Below are positions 16,592 through 24,716 of a stretch of DNA of 64,000 bases, piece by piece. The notes beneath the pieces are model-generated. The model saw only the letters and a program-made list of their open reading frames with translations, did no database searches and was not told the origin of the DNA. Origin of the DNA: Gillisia sp. CAL575. GTDB taxonomy: Bacteria; Bacteroidota; Bacteroidia; Flavobacteriales; Flavobacteriaceae. Each line of letters starts with the position of its first letter. The stretch's first letter is position 1. The DNA is taken from assembly GCF_000403785.1 (NCBI RefSeq), contig NZ_APHJ01000054.1, forward strand, positions 62,001-126,000, written 5' to 3'. The translations under genes and the position numbers were made by a program.

Positions 16592-17218
16592 ATGAAAATA
16601 GGAGTTATTGGAAGTGGAAATATTGGTGGAAATTTAGGTAAGCATTGGGCTAAAGCAGGGCATGAAGTATTGTTTAGCTCAAGACACCCCGAGCAATTAA
16701 ATGATATTGTTAGAGAAGCTGGTGGGAATTCTAAAGCAGTTAGTATTGAGAAGGCGTTTGAAGCAAATGCAGACGTTTATTTACTGGCAGTTCCATTTAA
16801 TGCTATAGATAGATTATCTGAACTATATGCAGGAGAATATGGTGGAAAAGTAATTATAGATGCCACCAATCCATATCCAGAAAGGGATGGTGCAATGGCT
16901 CAGGAAGTTCGAGATTCTAATAGAAATGCCTCTGAGTATACTGCTATGAAATTTAATACAGCGAAAACTTCAAAAGCATTTAATACTATAAAAGCGGATC
17001 ATTTAAAGAACAGAGCTTTTAATAATACAGATAAATTGGCAATACCATACGCAGCACAAGATCACGAAAGCAAAGAAATTACTAGAAAGCTAATTGAAGA
17101 CATTGGTTTTGATGCTGTTTATTTAGGAGACCTTACTAAAACAAAGATCATGGATCCAGATCAAAAAATTTACGGCCAATCTGTTGATAGACAGAAATTG
17201 GAAAATATGATATCTTAG
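16592..17218 (+). CDS. NADPH-dependent oxidoreductase, F420-reductase-like (NAD(P)-binding)
   Basis: A 208-residue protein. MKIGVIGSGNIGGNLGKHWAKAGHEVLFSSR is the start of the Rossmann domain (split here only to name it: GSGNIGG loop, then SSR for NADP phosphate binding). The pattern DVYLLAVPFNAI and VIIDATNPYPERDG is that of the F420-dependent NADP oxidoreductase superfamily (COG2085), found also in bacteria that lack F420. The actual substrate is unknown. The gene stands alone, upstream of a decayed transporter gene. Confidence 0.78.
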   Translation: MKIGVIGSGNIGGNLGKHWAKAGHEVLFSSRHPEQLNDIVREAGGNSKAVSIEKAFEANADVYLLAVPFNAIDRLSELYAGEYGGKVIIDATNPYPERDGAMAQEVRDSNRNASEYTAMKFNTAKTSKAFNTIKADHLKNRAFNNTDKLAIPYAAQDHESKEITRKLIEDIGFDAVYLGDLTKTKIMDPDQKIYGQSVDRQKLENMIS

Positions 17219-17287
17219 TGAGAAATAAATGGTATAAACAAACTTAAGGAATCACTTTAAAAAGTTAGTAGTAACATTCTTTAAGGA

Positions 17288-18142
17288 CCATTAAAGAATA
17301 AAGCAAAGAAGAAGTAGAAAAAGAACAGAAACAAAAAAATATTGATTCTGAACTGGAAAACTCTAAGGGCAAAGAAAGCGATGATGAGGCTAAGCCTCTT
17401 AAACATGGAGAAATATTAAATGAGTAGCTAGGGGTAGGAAACGCCGTATTTGGTAATAGTTCTGGGAGTATTTTATTCTGTTCCTTTACCGCAGGCCTAG
17501 AGATTGGTTTTAGCTTTTTGCTAATGTGTACATTGTTTACTTTCTTTAGTGGGGAAAGCTTGCTGAAGATACCATCTTTAAATTATTGACCTTTATGTAT
17601 CCTGCCGGATTTATTATGATGATTTTGGGGAAATATTTACTTTTACCGAGCAAACTTCCTTATTAAGGCTGCCTGTTTTAAATAAAAACCAATTTATCAC
17701 CAATCTCTTGAAATTATGGGGATTAGTGATCTAAGGAAATCTCGCTAGAGGATGCCTAATGGCTGCACTATTAATTTGGATTGGTTTTGCTTTAGGTATT
17801 TTTAGTCTTCATGCTGTTGAAAAAATAGCAAGTCATGTTACTTCTTATTCACCTATAATTATTTTGGTAAGTGCAATATTGGTTGGTTAGCTAATGGGTT
17901 TACTTTCTTGGCTACTAAGTTCAGCTAAAGATACCGTAAGCAGGATCATGTTGATTATAATGATCACAGGAATTATGGCCTTTACCAGTTTACATCACAG
18001 AATTGTCGGGAATGTAGATGTATTTGCGGGGCTGTTAAGTTCTTTAAAGATTAGCATTAGCGATTATATAATTTTTGAAAGTCTTTTTTAATTAGGAAAT
18101 GCTATTGGAGGGGTTGTCTTTGTAGCTTTATAAAAATATTGA
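17288..18142 (+). pseudogene. Decayed formate/nitrite transporter family gene
   Basis: Translation across this stretch yields a recognisable membrane transporter only if several lesions are ignored. Recognisable pieces in order are KPLKHGEIL-like, then VGNAVFGNSSGSILFCSFTAGLEIG, then KLAEDTIFKLLTFMYPAGF, then a LFTEQTSLLRLPVLN-like segment (hallmark LFTExT), then GCLMAALLIWIGFALGIFSLH, then TVSRIMLIIMITGIMAF and LGNAIGGVVFVAL. At least five in-frame stops (for example TAG at about 17422 and 17888, TAA at 18089 and 18131) and two frameshifts (near 17553 and 17660) interrupt it. The family moves formate or nitrite across the inner membrane. The protein cannot be made. Confidence 0.82.
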
Positions 18143-18179
18143 GCTTTCGTATATAATTTTGATTAATCAAATTTAAGAG

Positions 18180-18226
18180 CAAAAAAAAAGGTCTAAAATA
18201 ATTAAATTTCAGACCTTTTATCATTC
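18180..18226. terminator. Bidirectional terminator between pseudogene and hibernation factor
   Basis: AAAAGGTCT and AGACCTTTT pair across a 16-base AT loop. The stem is flanked by A-rich sequence on the left and T-rich sequence on the right. It can end transcripts from either side, mainly the hibernation factor gene on the minus strand. Confidence 0.7.
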
Positions 18227-18237
18227 CTTTCAAAGGA

Positions 18238-18537
18238 TTAATGTGTATTCATTTGTGCTTTACGTTTAGATAGTTGTCTATCCAGATCACTTACTGTTTC
18301 AGCCATTGCAGCTTCGAATGATGATTCGTTAGATTCTGCAAATACTTGTGGTCCCGGAACGCTTAATTTTATATTGCAAATAAATCCTTTTGGTTCCATA
18401 CCATCTTGCTTCTTAAAGAAAACATCTGCACGAATTATCCAATCATATTTATTCTCTAATTTATCTAATTTTTTTTGAGTTAATTCTTCTAAACGCTCAC
18501 TTTTAGTCAGTTGAACAAATTGAAATATAGCTTCCAT
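18238..18537 (-). CDS. Ribosome hibernation-promoting factor / HPF-RaiA family
   Basis: A 99-residue protein of the short HPF/YfiA type. The pattern LTKSERLEELTQKKLDKLE, then DVFFKK, then CNIKLSVPGPQVFAES and FEAAMAETVSDLDRQLSKRKAQ is typical: a beta-alpha-beta-beta-beta-alpha domain with a basic last helix. Such proteins bind the 30S decoding region and stabilise inactive ribosomes in stationary phase. There is no C-terminal dimerisation domain, so it is the short form. A terminator follows immediately. Confidence 0.88.
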   Translation of the reverse strand: MEAIFQFVQLTKSERLEELTQKKLDKLENKYDWIIRADVFFKKQDGMEPKGFICNIKLSVPGPQVFAESNESSFEAAMAETVSDLDRQLSKRKAQMNTH

Positions 18538-18668
18538 ATTGTTATTTATTTCAGTTAATAATTACTCTGTAAGAAACCCATTTTCTTAAACTTAAACAAG
18601 CCTTAAGCCTAGAATTAGCAAAGATTTATGATAGTTTTTATCGCTAAAATCTACAGTTTAAAATACCT

Positions 18669-19592
18669 CTAGGTAAGATTAGGGTGGAGGTTATTGGAAG
18701 ATTGAATAAATACCTTTGTAATAGTAGGTTCCTGACTTTGTATCTCGTCACGAATTGCAAGCATAGTTTTCTCGGCTTCTAACAATTCCATACTATCTAT
18801 TAGATCTATTTCTACAACCATCAGGATACTATCTGGACCAAAATGCATAGTTTGTGGTAAAGTCCAATCTTTAACACTTGGATGCTCTTTCATAATTTTT
18901 TCTACGGAAGCAATCACTGCGGGATTTGCACTTTCTCCTAATAATAAACCTTTACTTTCCTTAGCTAAAAAGGTGGCTACGACCAATAGTAAAACTCCAA
19001 TAGATACCGAAGCAGCGCCATCTAAATAAGGATTTTGAAGCTGCTGAGAAAGGAAAACACCAATTAAAGCGATACTTAACCCAACAACAGCCGCAGCATC
19101 CTCAATGATTACCGCAAAGGTGGCAGCGTCTTTACTTTGTATTATATTTTTTATTAAATTTCCAGAGGAAGCTCGAGATTTATTAAAAGCCTTTAATGCG
19201 ATATAAAGTGCAGTTCCTTCAAAAACCATGGCTGAGATAAGTACAGCATAATTCCAGGTTGGATCCTCAATAACGTGTGGATCTTGTAAAGCATGTATCC
19301 CTTCATAGATAGCAAATCCGCCACCTAATGCAAAGATCAGAACACTTACTACAAAACTCCAGAAATATACTTCTTTTCCATAACCAAAGGGATGCAAATC
19401 ATCTGGTTCCTGCTTGGATCGTTTAATTCCTAATAAAAGCAGTAATCCATTTCCAGTATCTACCAAAGAGTGAATTCCTTCAGCAAGCATTGCAGAACTT
19501 CCTGTAAAGAAAGCTGCAAAAAATTTTCCAATTGCAATTAAGATATTAGCGCCTATTGCACCGTAGATAGCAATCTTAGAATTACCCGCCAT
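18669..19592 (-). CDS. Cation diffusion facilitator family transporter
   Basis: A 307-residue inner-membrane protein with about six helices. The metal-site motif HxxxD is in AEGIHSLVDTGNGLLLLLG (transmembrane helix 2), and a second charged site lies in IIEDAAAVVGLSIALIG (helix 5, DxxxD-like region). The cytoplasmic C-terminal domain ends in FIQSSNNLHPNLT. CDF proteins export Zn, Fe, Mn or Co by proton antiport. HPFGYGKE in the first cytoplasmic loop places it near the SLC30A9-like branch. The metal cannot be fixed from sequence. Confidence 0.85.
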   Translation of the reverse strand: MAGNSKIAIYGAIGANILIAIGKFFAAFFTGSSAMLAEGIHSLVDTGNGLLLLLGIKRSKQEPDDLHPFGYGKEVYFWSFVVSVLIFALGGGFAIYEGIHALQDPHVIEDPTWNYAVLISAMVFEGTALYIALKAFNKSRASSGNLIKNIIQSKDAATFAVIIEDAAAVVGLSIALIGVFLSQQLQNPYLDGAASVSIGVLLLVVATFLAKESKGLLLGESANPAVIASVEKIMKEHPSVKDWTLPQTMHFGPDSILMVVEIDLIDSMELLEAEKTMLAIRDEIQSQEPTITKVFIQSSNNLHPNLT

Positions 19593-19846
19593 AAAGCTTA
19601 GATTTTAGTGATTTGGTTAGGAATAGGAAAATTACAATAAATAGGTTAGAAGTAGGGAAGGGGCAACAATTTTTAAAGAATATTTAGGAATGTCTTACCT
19701 AGTAATAATTGAATGCTTTCATACGCTAAAGGCTAAATAAAAACCATAAACTGTTAATAAAAAGGTGCTTGTGTCGTATATTTATAATGCCGAAGTAGAT
19801 AATTACTATTAAGAATTGAAAGCTCCGGCTCTAAATTCCAGAAATC

Positions 19847-20674
19847 ATGAAAAAGCAAATATGTTTTTTATTTTTCATTTTAATAGCACATATAAGTGTA
19901 GCTCAGAAATTAGAAAAAATTAAAGGAGATAAGGAAGTGATTTCTGTCACCAATTCTATAGATAAGGAATTTAGCATTTTAGAGATCAGCAATAATTTAA
20001 AAGTTACACTCGCACAAAGTAATAAAAATAATTATGTACTTACAACAGACCAGAACCTTGCAGAGGTTGTGAGTGTAGAGGTAATCAATGGAGTTCTAAA
20101 GTTATATACCACAGCTAAGATCACTGGTAGTAAAAAATTAGAAATCTTTTTAAGTGTAAAGGAAATTTCTACTATTATTCTAAATGATGATGCAGAACTC
20201 GAAACCCAAGGTACTTTATCTTCCGATGAATTTAGTTTTACAGGAAATGAATCCACTAAATTCGATCTGGATATTAAATCTAAAAATGCAAGCTTTATTC
20301 TAACTAAAAATTCGGGAGGTAAAATTGATCTTAAATCTAAAGATCTGACCATAAATATTGGTGATCGTTCAGATCTAAAAGGAAAAATTAGTGCCGATAA
20401 TTTAACGGCACAATTATCAAAGTCGGCACAGTTAGATGTAGACGGTAAAGTGAATAATGCCAATTTTAATTTAAAGAATTCTGCAGAATTAAAAGCTAAG
20501 AAATTGAAATCTGGAACAGCAATATTAAATTCCTCTAATAATACGGATATCTATATTCATGCAACTAAAAATCTAGTTATAGATGCCGATGGAAAAAGTA
20601 AGGTTTTTGTTTATGGCAACCCAAAGATCGAAATTAAAGGTTTTACGAACAGTTCTAGAATAATTAAAAAATAA
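19847..20674 (+). CDS. GIN-domain (DUF2807) secreted protein
   Basis: A 275-residue protein with a Sec signal peptide (MKKQICFLFFILIAHISVAQ, cleavage after AQ). The rest is a regular beta-helix-like series of short strands, such as NNLKVTLAQSNKN, KLEIFLSVKEISTI and NTDIYIHATKNLVIDADG, characteristic of the auto-transporter adhesin head GIN domain found throughout Bacteroidetes. It is probably periplasmic or surface exposed. The function of the family is unknown. It is 29 bp upstream of a small unknown gene on the same strand. Confidence 0.8.
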   Translation: MKKQICFLFFILIAHISVAQKLEKIKGDKEVISVTNSIDKEFSILEISNNLKVTLAQSNKNNYVLTTDQNLAEVVSVEVINGVLKLYTTAKITGSKKLEIFLSVKEISTIILNDDAELETQGTLSSDEFSFTGNESTKFDLDIKSKNASFILTKNSGGKIDLKSKDLTINIGDRSDLKGKISADNLTAQLSKSAQLDVDGKVNNANFNLKNSAELKAKKLKSGTAILNSSNNTDIYIHATKNLVIDADGKSKVFVYGNPKIEIKGFTNSSRIIKK

Positions 20675-20703
20675 ATTATTTTCTTTAATCAATTCAGTTT
20701 AAT

Positions 20704-21147
20704 ATGGCAAAGATCCTTAAAGTGAAGGCTTCCAAATTCCCAGAGATCATAGAGGTTGGTGGAGATTCCACGATAATTCCTGTACATACAGAAATAGAAT
20801 TTCATGCTATTGATCTACGATTGAATATGGATTACGTATTATATCTATATGCTTACGATATTCGTGGGAAAATTGATATTCCAATCCTTCTAAATAATTG
20901 GGACGATAGCAGTATTTCTTATATTCCACAAGAAACAGAAGATGATGTGCTTGGAAAGATTTGTGAGCATATATCTGCGAATAAAAAAGTTCAAACTGTA
21001 AATAGCAAGCTTAAATTAAAGCTAGGCATTCTAGATAATAACAAGCATTATGACCACAGACACCTAAAGATCTTTGCAGAGTTAATTCCTGCTGTAGGAG
21101 TAGCTTCCAAATGGAGTGAAGCCTTTGAAGCCGGAGTAGCACACTAA
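20704..21147 (+). CDS. Hypothetical protein, unknown family
   Basis: A 147-residue cytoplasmic protein without signal peptide or membrane helix. It starts MAKILKVKASKFPEIIEVGG and continues through LRLNMDYVLYLYAYDIRGK to ELIPAVGVASKWSEAFEAG. I recognise no motif. Codon use and a clean ribosome-distance start support a real gene. It lies just downstream of the GIN-domain gene, but one is secreted and the other is not, so shared function is doubtful. Confidence 0.6.
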   Translation: MAKILKVKASKFPEIIEVGGDSTIIPVHTEIEFHAIDLRLNMDYVLYLYAYDIRGKIDIPILLNNWDDSSISYIPQETEDDVLGKICEHISANKKVQTVNSKLKLKLGILDNNKHYDHRHLKIFAELIPAVGVASKWSEAFEAGVAH

Positions 21148-21219
21148 TTAATTATTATCGATGAAAAATGAATACTGACAATTAATATTCTGTCTAGTTT
21201 TGGTAATAACAGTTATGTT

Positions 21220-22434
21220 TTAGAGAGTCTCAGTAGCTCGTTTCTCGTCTGCTTTTAGATAAATAATCAGGCCAATTGACAGTGCTGCGCATATTGAAAA
21301 ACCAATAAACAGAGGCAAAGCTGTATCAGAAATAAACCTTCCAATAAAAATACTGATAGGAACTGCCATAATAGTAGAAATAAAACCGGTTATGGCAGCA
21401 GCGATTCCTGCAATGTGTCCTACTGGTTCCATAGCCATAGCGCGTAAATTTCCGAAGAGAAAACCAATACTAAAAAATTGAAGTGCAAAAAATAGGAACA
21501 AAACACGAACGTCGGGATTCGGGCTATTATAAAATAAGGCAACATATACCGCCGAGACTACAAAAAATGATACGAGGGCCGTGGTGATCAATTTTTCCAT
21601 CCCAAACTTTATAACAAATATTCCATTGAGGAAAACAGCCGAACCTATAGCTATTGCCAGGCCGGCAAAAATGAATGGAAATTCATCCTTCAAATTATAT
21701 TGATTCTGAAATATTTGCTGGGCACTACTGAGGTATACCATAAAAGATCCAGTAATAAACCCGGCAATAATGGTAAAACCAAGGGTCCTTTTATATTTTA
21801 TGAGTTCTTTAAATTCACCTATAAAACCTTTTTTGGAAAAGCTTTTCTGGTTTTTAATTGATAAAGTCTCAGGTTGTCGTTTCCAAAACCACCACGAAAC
21901 CAAAATACTTATGAGTACTTGTATATAGAATATCCCGCGCCAGTTGTATTGATCAAGAACAAATTTACCCAAAGCCGGTGCAACCACGGGAACCAATATA
22001 AAAACAACAGTTACAAAAGACATGATACGCGCCATATAATCTCCACTGTACATATCGCGGATAATGGCAATACTCATTGTTCTGGGAGCTGAAAGGCCAA
22101 TTCCCTGCAAGATCCTTCCCGTAACCATCATTTCTAAACTAGTTGCATTTACACAGATGAAACTGGCAAGGATAAAGAGGGTAAAACCCATGTAAACAAC
22201 GGGTTTTCTCCCTATACTATCTGAAATTGGACCAAAAATCAGAGGACCAAATCCAAGGCCAAGGAAGATCATCGTGATGAGCAATTGGTTATCCACAATT
22301 TCGGTAGTCCCAATTGTAATCCCAATAATATCTAAAGCTGGCAATAGAGCATCGATTGCTAATGCCACCACAGACATCAATGACGCCATAAGTGCCACAA
22401 ATTCTAATTGCGAAGTCCGGATATTTTTTTGCAT
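21220..22434 (-). CDS. Bcr/CflA-type multidrug MFS transporter
   Basis: A 404-residue inner-membrane protein with about 12 helices. The MFS motif between helices 2 and 3 is GPISDSIGRKPVVYMG, and helix 4 has GRILQGIGLSAPRTMSIAIIRDMY, the signature of the DHA1/Bcr-CflA drug:proton antiporters. It begins inside the membrane after QLEFVALMASLMSVVALAIDALLPAL. The likely role is export of toxic compounds. It is a single gene at the left border of the repeat-rich accessory region. Confidence 0.87.
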   Translation of the reverse strand: MQKNIRTSQLEFVALMASLMSVVALAIDALLPALDIIGITIGTTEIVDNQLLITMIFLGLGFGPLIFGPISDSIGRKPVVYMGFTLFILASFICVNATSLEMMVTGRILQGIGLSAPRTMSIAIIRDMYSGDYMARIMSFVTVVFILVPVVAPALGKFVLDQYNWRGIFYIQVLISILVSWWFWKRQPETLSIKNQKSFSKKGFIGEFKELIKYKRTLGFTIIAGFITGSFMVYLSSAQQIFQNQYNLKDEFPFIFAGLAIAIGSAVFLNGIFVIKFGMEKLITTALVSFFVVSAVYVALFYNSPNPDVRVLFLFFALQFFSIGFLFGNLRAMAMEPVGHIAGIAAAITGFISTIMAVPISIFIGRFISDTALPLFIGFSICAALSIGLIIYLKADEKRATETL

Positions 22435-22791
22435 TGGGCAAAAATAATCTATTGAATTTAAAAAGCTGGAACTTAAAGTGTATAAAGGCTGAAGTATAAT
22501 TAGAAAGCAAAAAAAACTTAGTTTTGAGTGAATGCTAAAGTCGATAAACTATTGATCTTATTTTCAACCAGAAAATTAAGGGATGATTTATTAAAGGATT
22601 TCAGATATTCCAAACTTTAAAAATCTTAAGCTTAATAATAATTAATATTATACGGTAGGTGGAAGAAGTAGAATAAGTCATCTCTTTTCATTTAATTAAA
22701 ACCCGCAACGACAATGGAGAAAAGGACTTCTATGTATTCTATTTTACATAATATAAATTATAGTACACATTTGTATTATGAGTAAATGGCG

Positions 22792-22868
22792 AATAGCGCA
22801 TTTTCTGCGCTATTTTACATAAATGCAGATATAGCGCCTTTAGGTCTATATCGTCAGCATTTATGTAA
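22792..22868. repeat. Two adjacent palindromic hairpins
   Basis: The first is AATAGCGCA-TTTTC-TGCGCTATT (22792-22814). The second begins at once (22815-22868): TTACATAAATGC pairs with GCATTTATGTAA and encloses an inner pair GATATAG / CTATATC around CGCCTTTAGG. Together they would fold into two cruciform-like stems. Terminator use for the MFS gene is unlikely because they lie upstream of its start. Confidence 0.75.
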
Positions 22869-22922
22869 CAGCCATTTTACGACCTAGATTTCTTATATAA
22901 ACAATTATCCATCGCTTGCCAA

Positions 22923-22955
22923 CCTGCCCGTACCGAAAAGGTGCATTCGGGCGGG
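22923..22955 (-). repeat. GC-rich hairpin repeat, copy 1 (inverted relative to copy 2)
   Basis: CTGCCCGTACCGAAAAGG then TGCATTCGGGCGGG is close to the reverse complement of 23306-23338. It is strikingly GC-rich against the AT-rich surroundings. Confidence 0.7.
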
Positions 22956-23303
22956 CGCCAAAAAAAGCTAAGCTTTTAGATTCATTTAAAAATCGCGTAT
23001 TCGATAATAATCCAGTAAGATTTTTTTCTACGCGATTCTCGTGAGTTTGCCGCAAAAGCTAAAAATAATATTATATGATAATTGCTTAGCACTTGCTCGT
23101 AAAGTCTTTCAAATTAACTTTTTTGATTTGAGCTGTATAATAACATTAGAACAGAAAAATGAAATTGTAACTACCAATGTTTGATTCCTTTCTTTTTTCC
23201 TTGATAAAAAGAGAAATCAACTTTAGGAGATTCACGAACTCCAATTAAATATTAACGCGTGAGCTAAACAAAAAAAATCAAGGCTGAACAAAACTTTGGA
23301 AAC

Positions 23304-23340
23304 AACCCGCCCGAACGTTCCTTTTCGGTACGGGCGGGTT
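23304..23340 (+). repeat. GC-rich hairpin repeat, copy 2
   Basis: AACCCGCCCG at 23304-23313 pairs perfectly with CGGGCGGGTT at 23331-23340 around a 17-base loop containing CCTTTTCGGTA. It is an inverted copy of the element at 22923-22955, about 350 bp away. Confidence 0.75.
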
Positions 23341-23468
23341 TACGGCTCAATCGCTACACTTTAGGAAACTTTTTTAGTAGTTAACCTTGCTTTGAAATTC
23401 TTTGATTATTTTGAATTGTTAAGAAACTGTATTGCCAGATCCCTAAAGCGCTTAACGCTCATTCACCT

Positions 23469-23512
23469 ATTGTTTTAAACAAAGTTTTCTGAGGCCATTT
23501 TGCCAACGCTGC
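23469..23512 (+). repeat. 44-bp direct repeat, left copy
   Basis: It contains AAAGTTTTCTGAGGCCA, then TTTTGCCAACGCTGC. A near-identical copy in the same orientation lies at 27724-27768. The two bracket the nuclease-STAND genes (23672-27632). Confidence 0.8.
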
Positions 23513-23671
23513 ATATGGGTAGAAACGTATTGTTTCAAATCTGTAAATTGAAAAATATAATTCATGAAATCCAAGTAAAAATCAAGTCCTTACCCTATCT
23601 CCCATTGAGATTTGCGGCTAATTCTAAATCAAAGCTTTTAAGTTCTAATTTTATGAAATCATGTTCTTTCA

Positions 23672-24556
23672 TTATTCATCATTCATTAGTACAAGATAAT
23701 CCGTTAGAGTATCTATTATCTCATTATTTGAAAAAGTAAATTTTCCTTCTAGGAATTCTTTAATATTATTTTTAAATTCTTCTGTAGTTTCTACTTTATC
23801 AAGATATCTTTGTATATCTGTGCCATACTCTTTTTCAATTTCTTCTAACCATTCGTTTTCTACCCTATTTTTTTTACTAAGTCTATTTCTATATTCCGAT
23901 AATTTCCAGACATTAAACATCATTTGTGAAAACGATTCTGCATTTTCGTTTATAGGTATAGTTTTTAGAGTTATATCGTTTAATGAAACCAACATTGAGT
24001 TATCAACGTATATTGGTATTGGGTTACCATAATCACTTTCTTCAAACTCTCCAGTATCGATAAAATTTTTGAATCTCTCAAAGAACACTTTTTGAACCCT
24101 AAAACCATTACTTATTGCTTGTGAATCTTGGATATTGATAAAATTAAAGAAATCGATTTCTGTAGAAGATAAATCTACTAAACCTTCAATTAGATATAAA
24201 GAGTCTTCTTCAAAATTCTCAGGGATTAATCCAGTTATACCAATTACTACTTCGCTTAAAGTTTCTGTTTCTATTACTCTATTTGGTAGGTGAAATGAAA
24301 AATATGATTCATTTTCAAATTCTTTAATTATATGATGTATTTCTTCTAATCTATTTTTATTATATGCTTCCCACCAGTTTCTTATTGTTGTCTTAGAATT
24401 AAATAATTGAGTTCTATTTGAATCGACAAAGTACAATACATAATATGAAACAGTAATAAGTAATCTATTATACCAATTTTGTTCTTCTATTTTTAAATTA
24501 GATATATCAGAATACATAAAAGAAGATTCAACTACTTTATCAAACGAATCTTGCAT
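23672..24556 (-). CDS. C-terminal part of the nuclease-STAND protein, out of frame (or separate 294-residue protein)
   Basis: The ATG at 24556 gives 294 residues with no recognised domain; it is mostly helical and acidic, with segments such as ENEWLEEIEKEYGTDIQRYLDKV. The same frame is open and coding-like upstream to about 24756, giving KYFDKGQFSENEKAIND, WCSSLSNTLNQL and NVAFINLKAVFHKL, but contains no ATG, GTG or TTG there. That reading overlaps the 3' end of the upstream gene and joins it in frame if one A is removed from the A8 run at 24725-24732. I therefore read it as the natural C-terminus (sensor region) of a 1319-residue STAND protein. Independent translation from 24556 is the alternative. 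Confidence 0.65.
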   Translation of the reverse strand: MQDSFDKVVESSFMYSDISNLKIEEQNWYNRLLITVSYYVLYFVDSNRTQLFNSKTTIRNWWEAYNKNRLEEIHHIIKEFENESYFSFHLPNRVIETETLSEVVIGITGLIPENFEEDSLYLIEGLVDLSSTEIDFFNFINIQDSQAISNGFRVQKVFFERFKNFIDTGEFEESDYGNPIPIYVDNSMLVSLNDITLKTIPINENAESFSQMMFNVWKLSEYRNRLSKKNRVENEWLEEIEKEYGTDIQRYLDKVETTEEFKNNIKEFLEGKFTFSNNEIIDTLTDYLVLMNDE

Positions 24557-24716
24557 TAGTATAAGTTTGTGAAAAACAGCTTTTAAGTTTATAAATGCTA
24601 CATTTCTGTCATTGTCTTTCTTGGGTTTAATTATGTTACCTAATTGGTTTAGAGTATTACTTAAAGATGAACACCAATCATTTATTGCTTTCTCATTTTC
24701 AGAAAATTGTCCTTTA

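Larger units (their letters stand above)
22435..23671. other. Long gene-poor stretch with hairpins and repeats left of the defence genes
   Basis: No convincing gene is seen in about 1.2 kb. The stretch contains two adjacent hairpins (22792-22868), two GC-rich hairpin copies in opposite orientation (22923-22955 and 23304-23340) and one copy of the 44-bp repeat (23469-23512). Short open frames here cover the hairpins and do not look like protein. The segment from 23041 to 23460 shows nothing I can name. It is probably a graveyard of past insertion events beside the defence module. Confidence 0.6.

Noticed and set aside
22861-23055. Minus-strand 64-codon frame (contains GARPNAPFRYGQVGKRW)
   Set aside because: It covers a GC-rich hairpin repeat whose inverted copy lies nearby. 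Such small frames over repeats are unlikely to be genes.
23500-23739. Plus-strand 79-codon frame
   Set aside because: It overlaps the direct repeat and the 3' end of the STAND C-terminal reading frame on the other strand; no motif.
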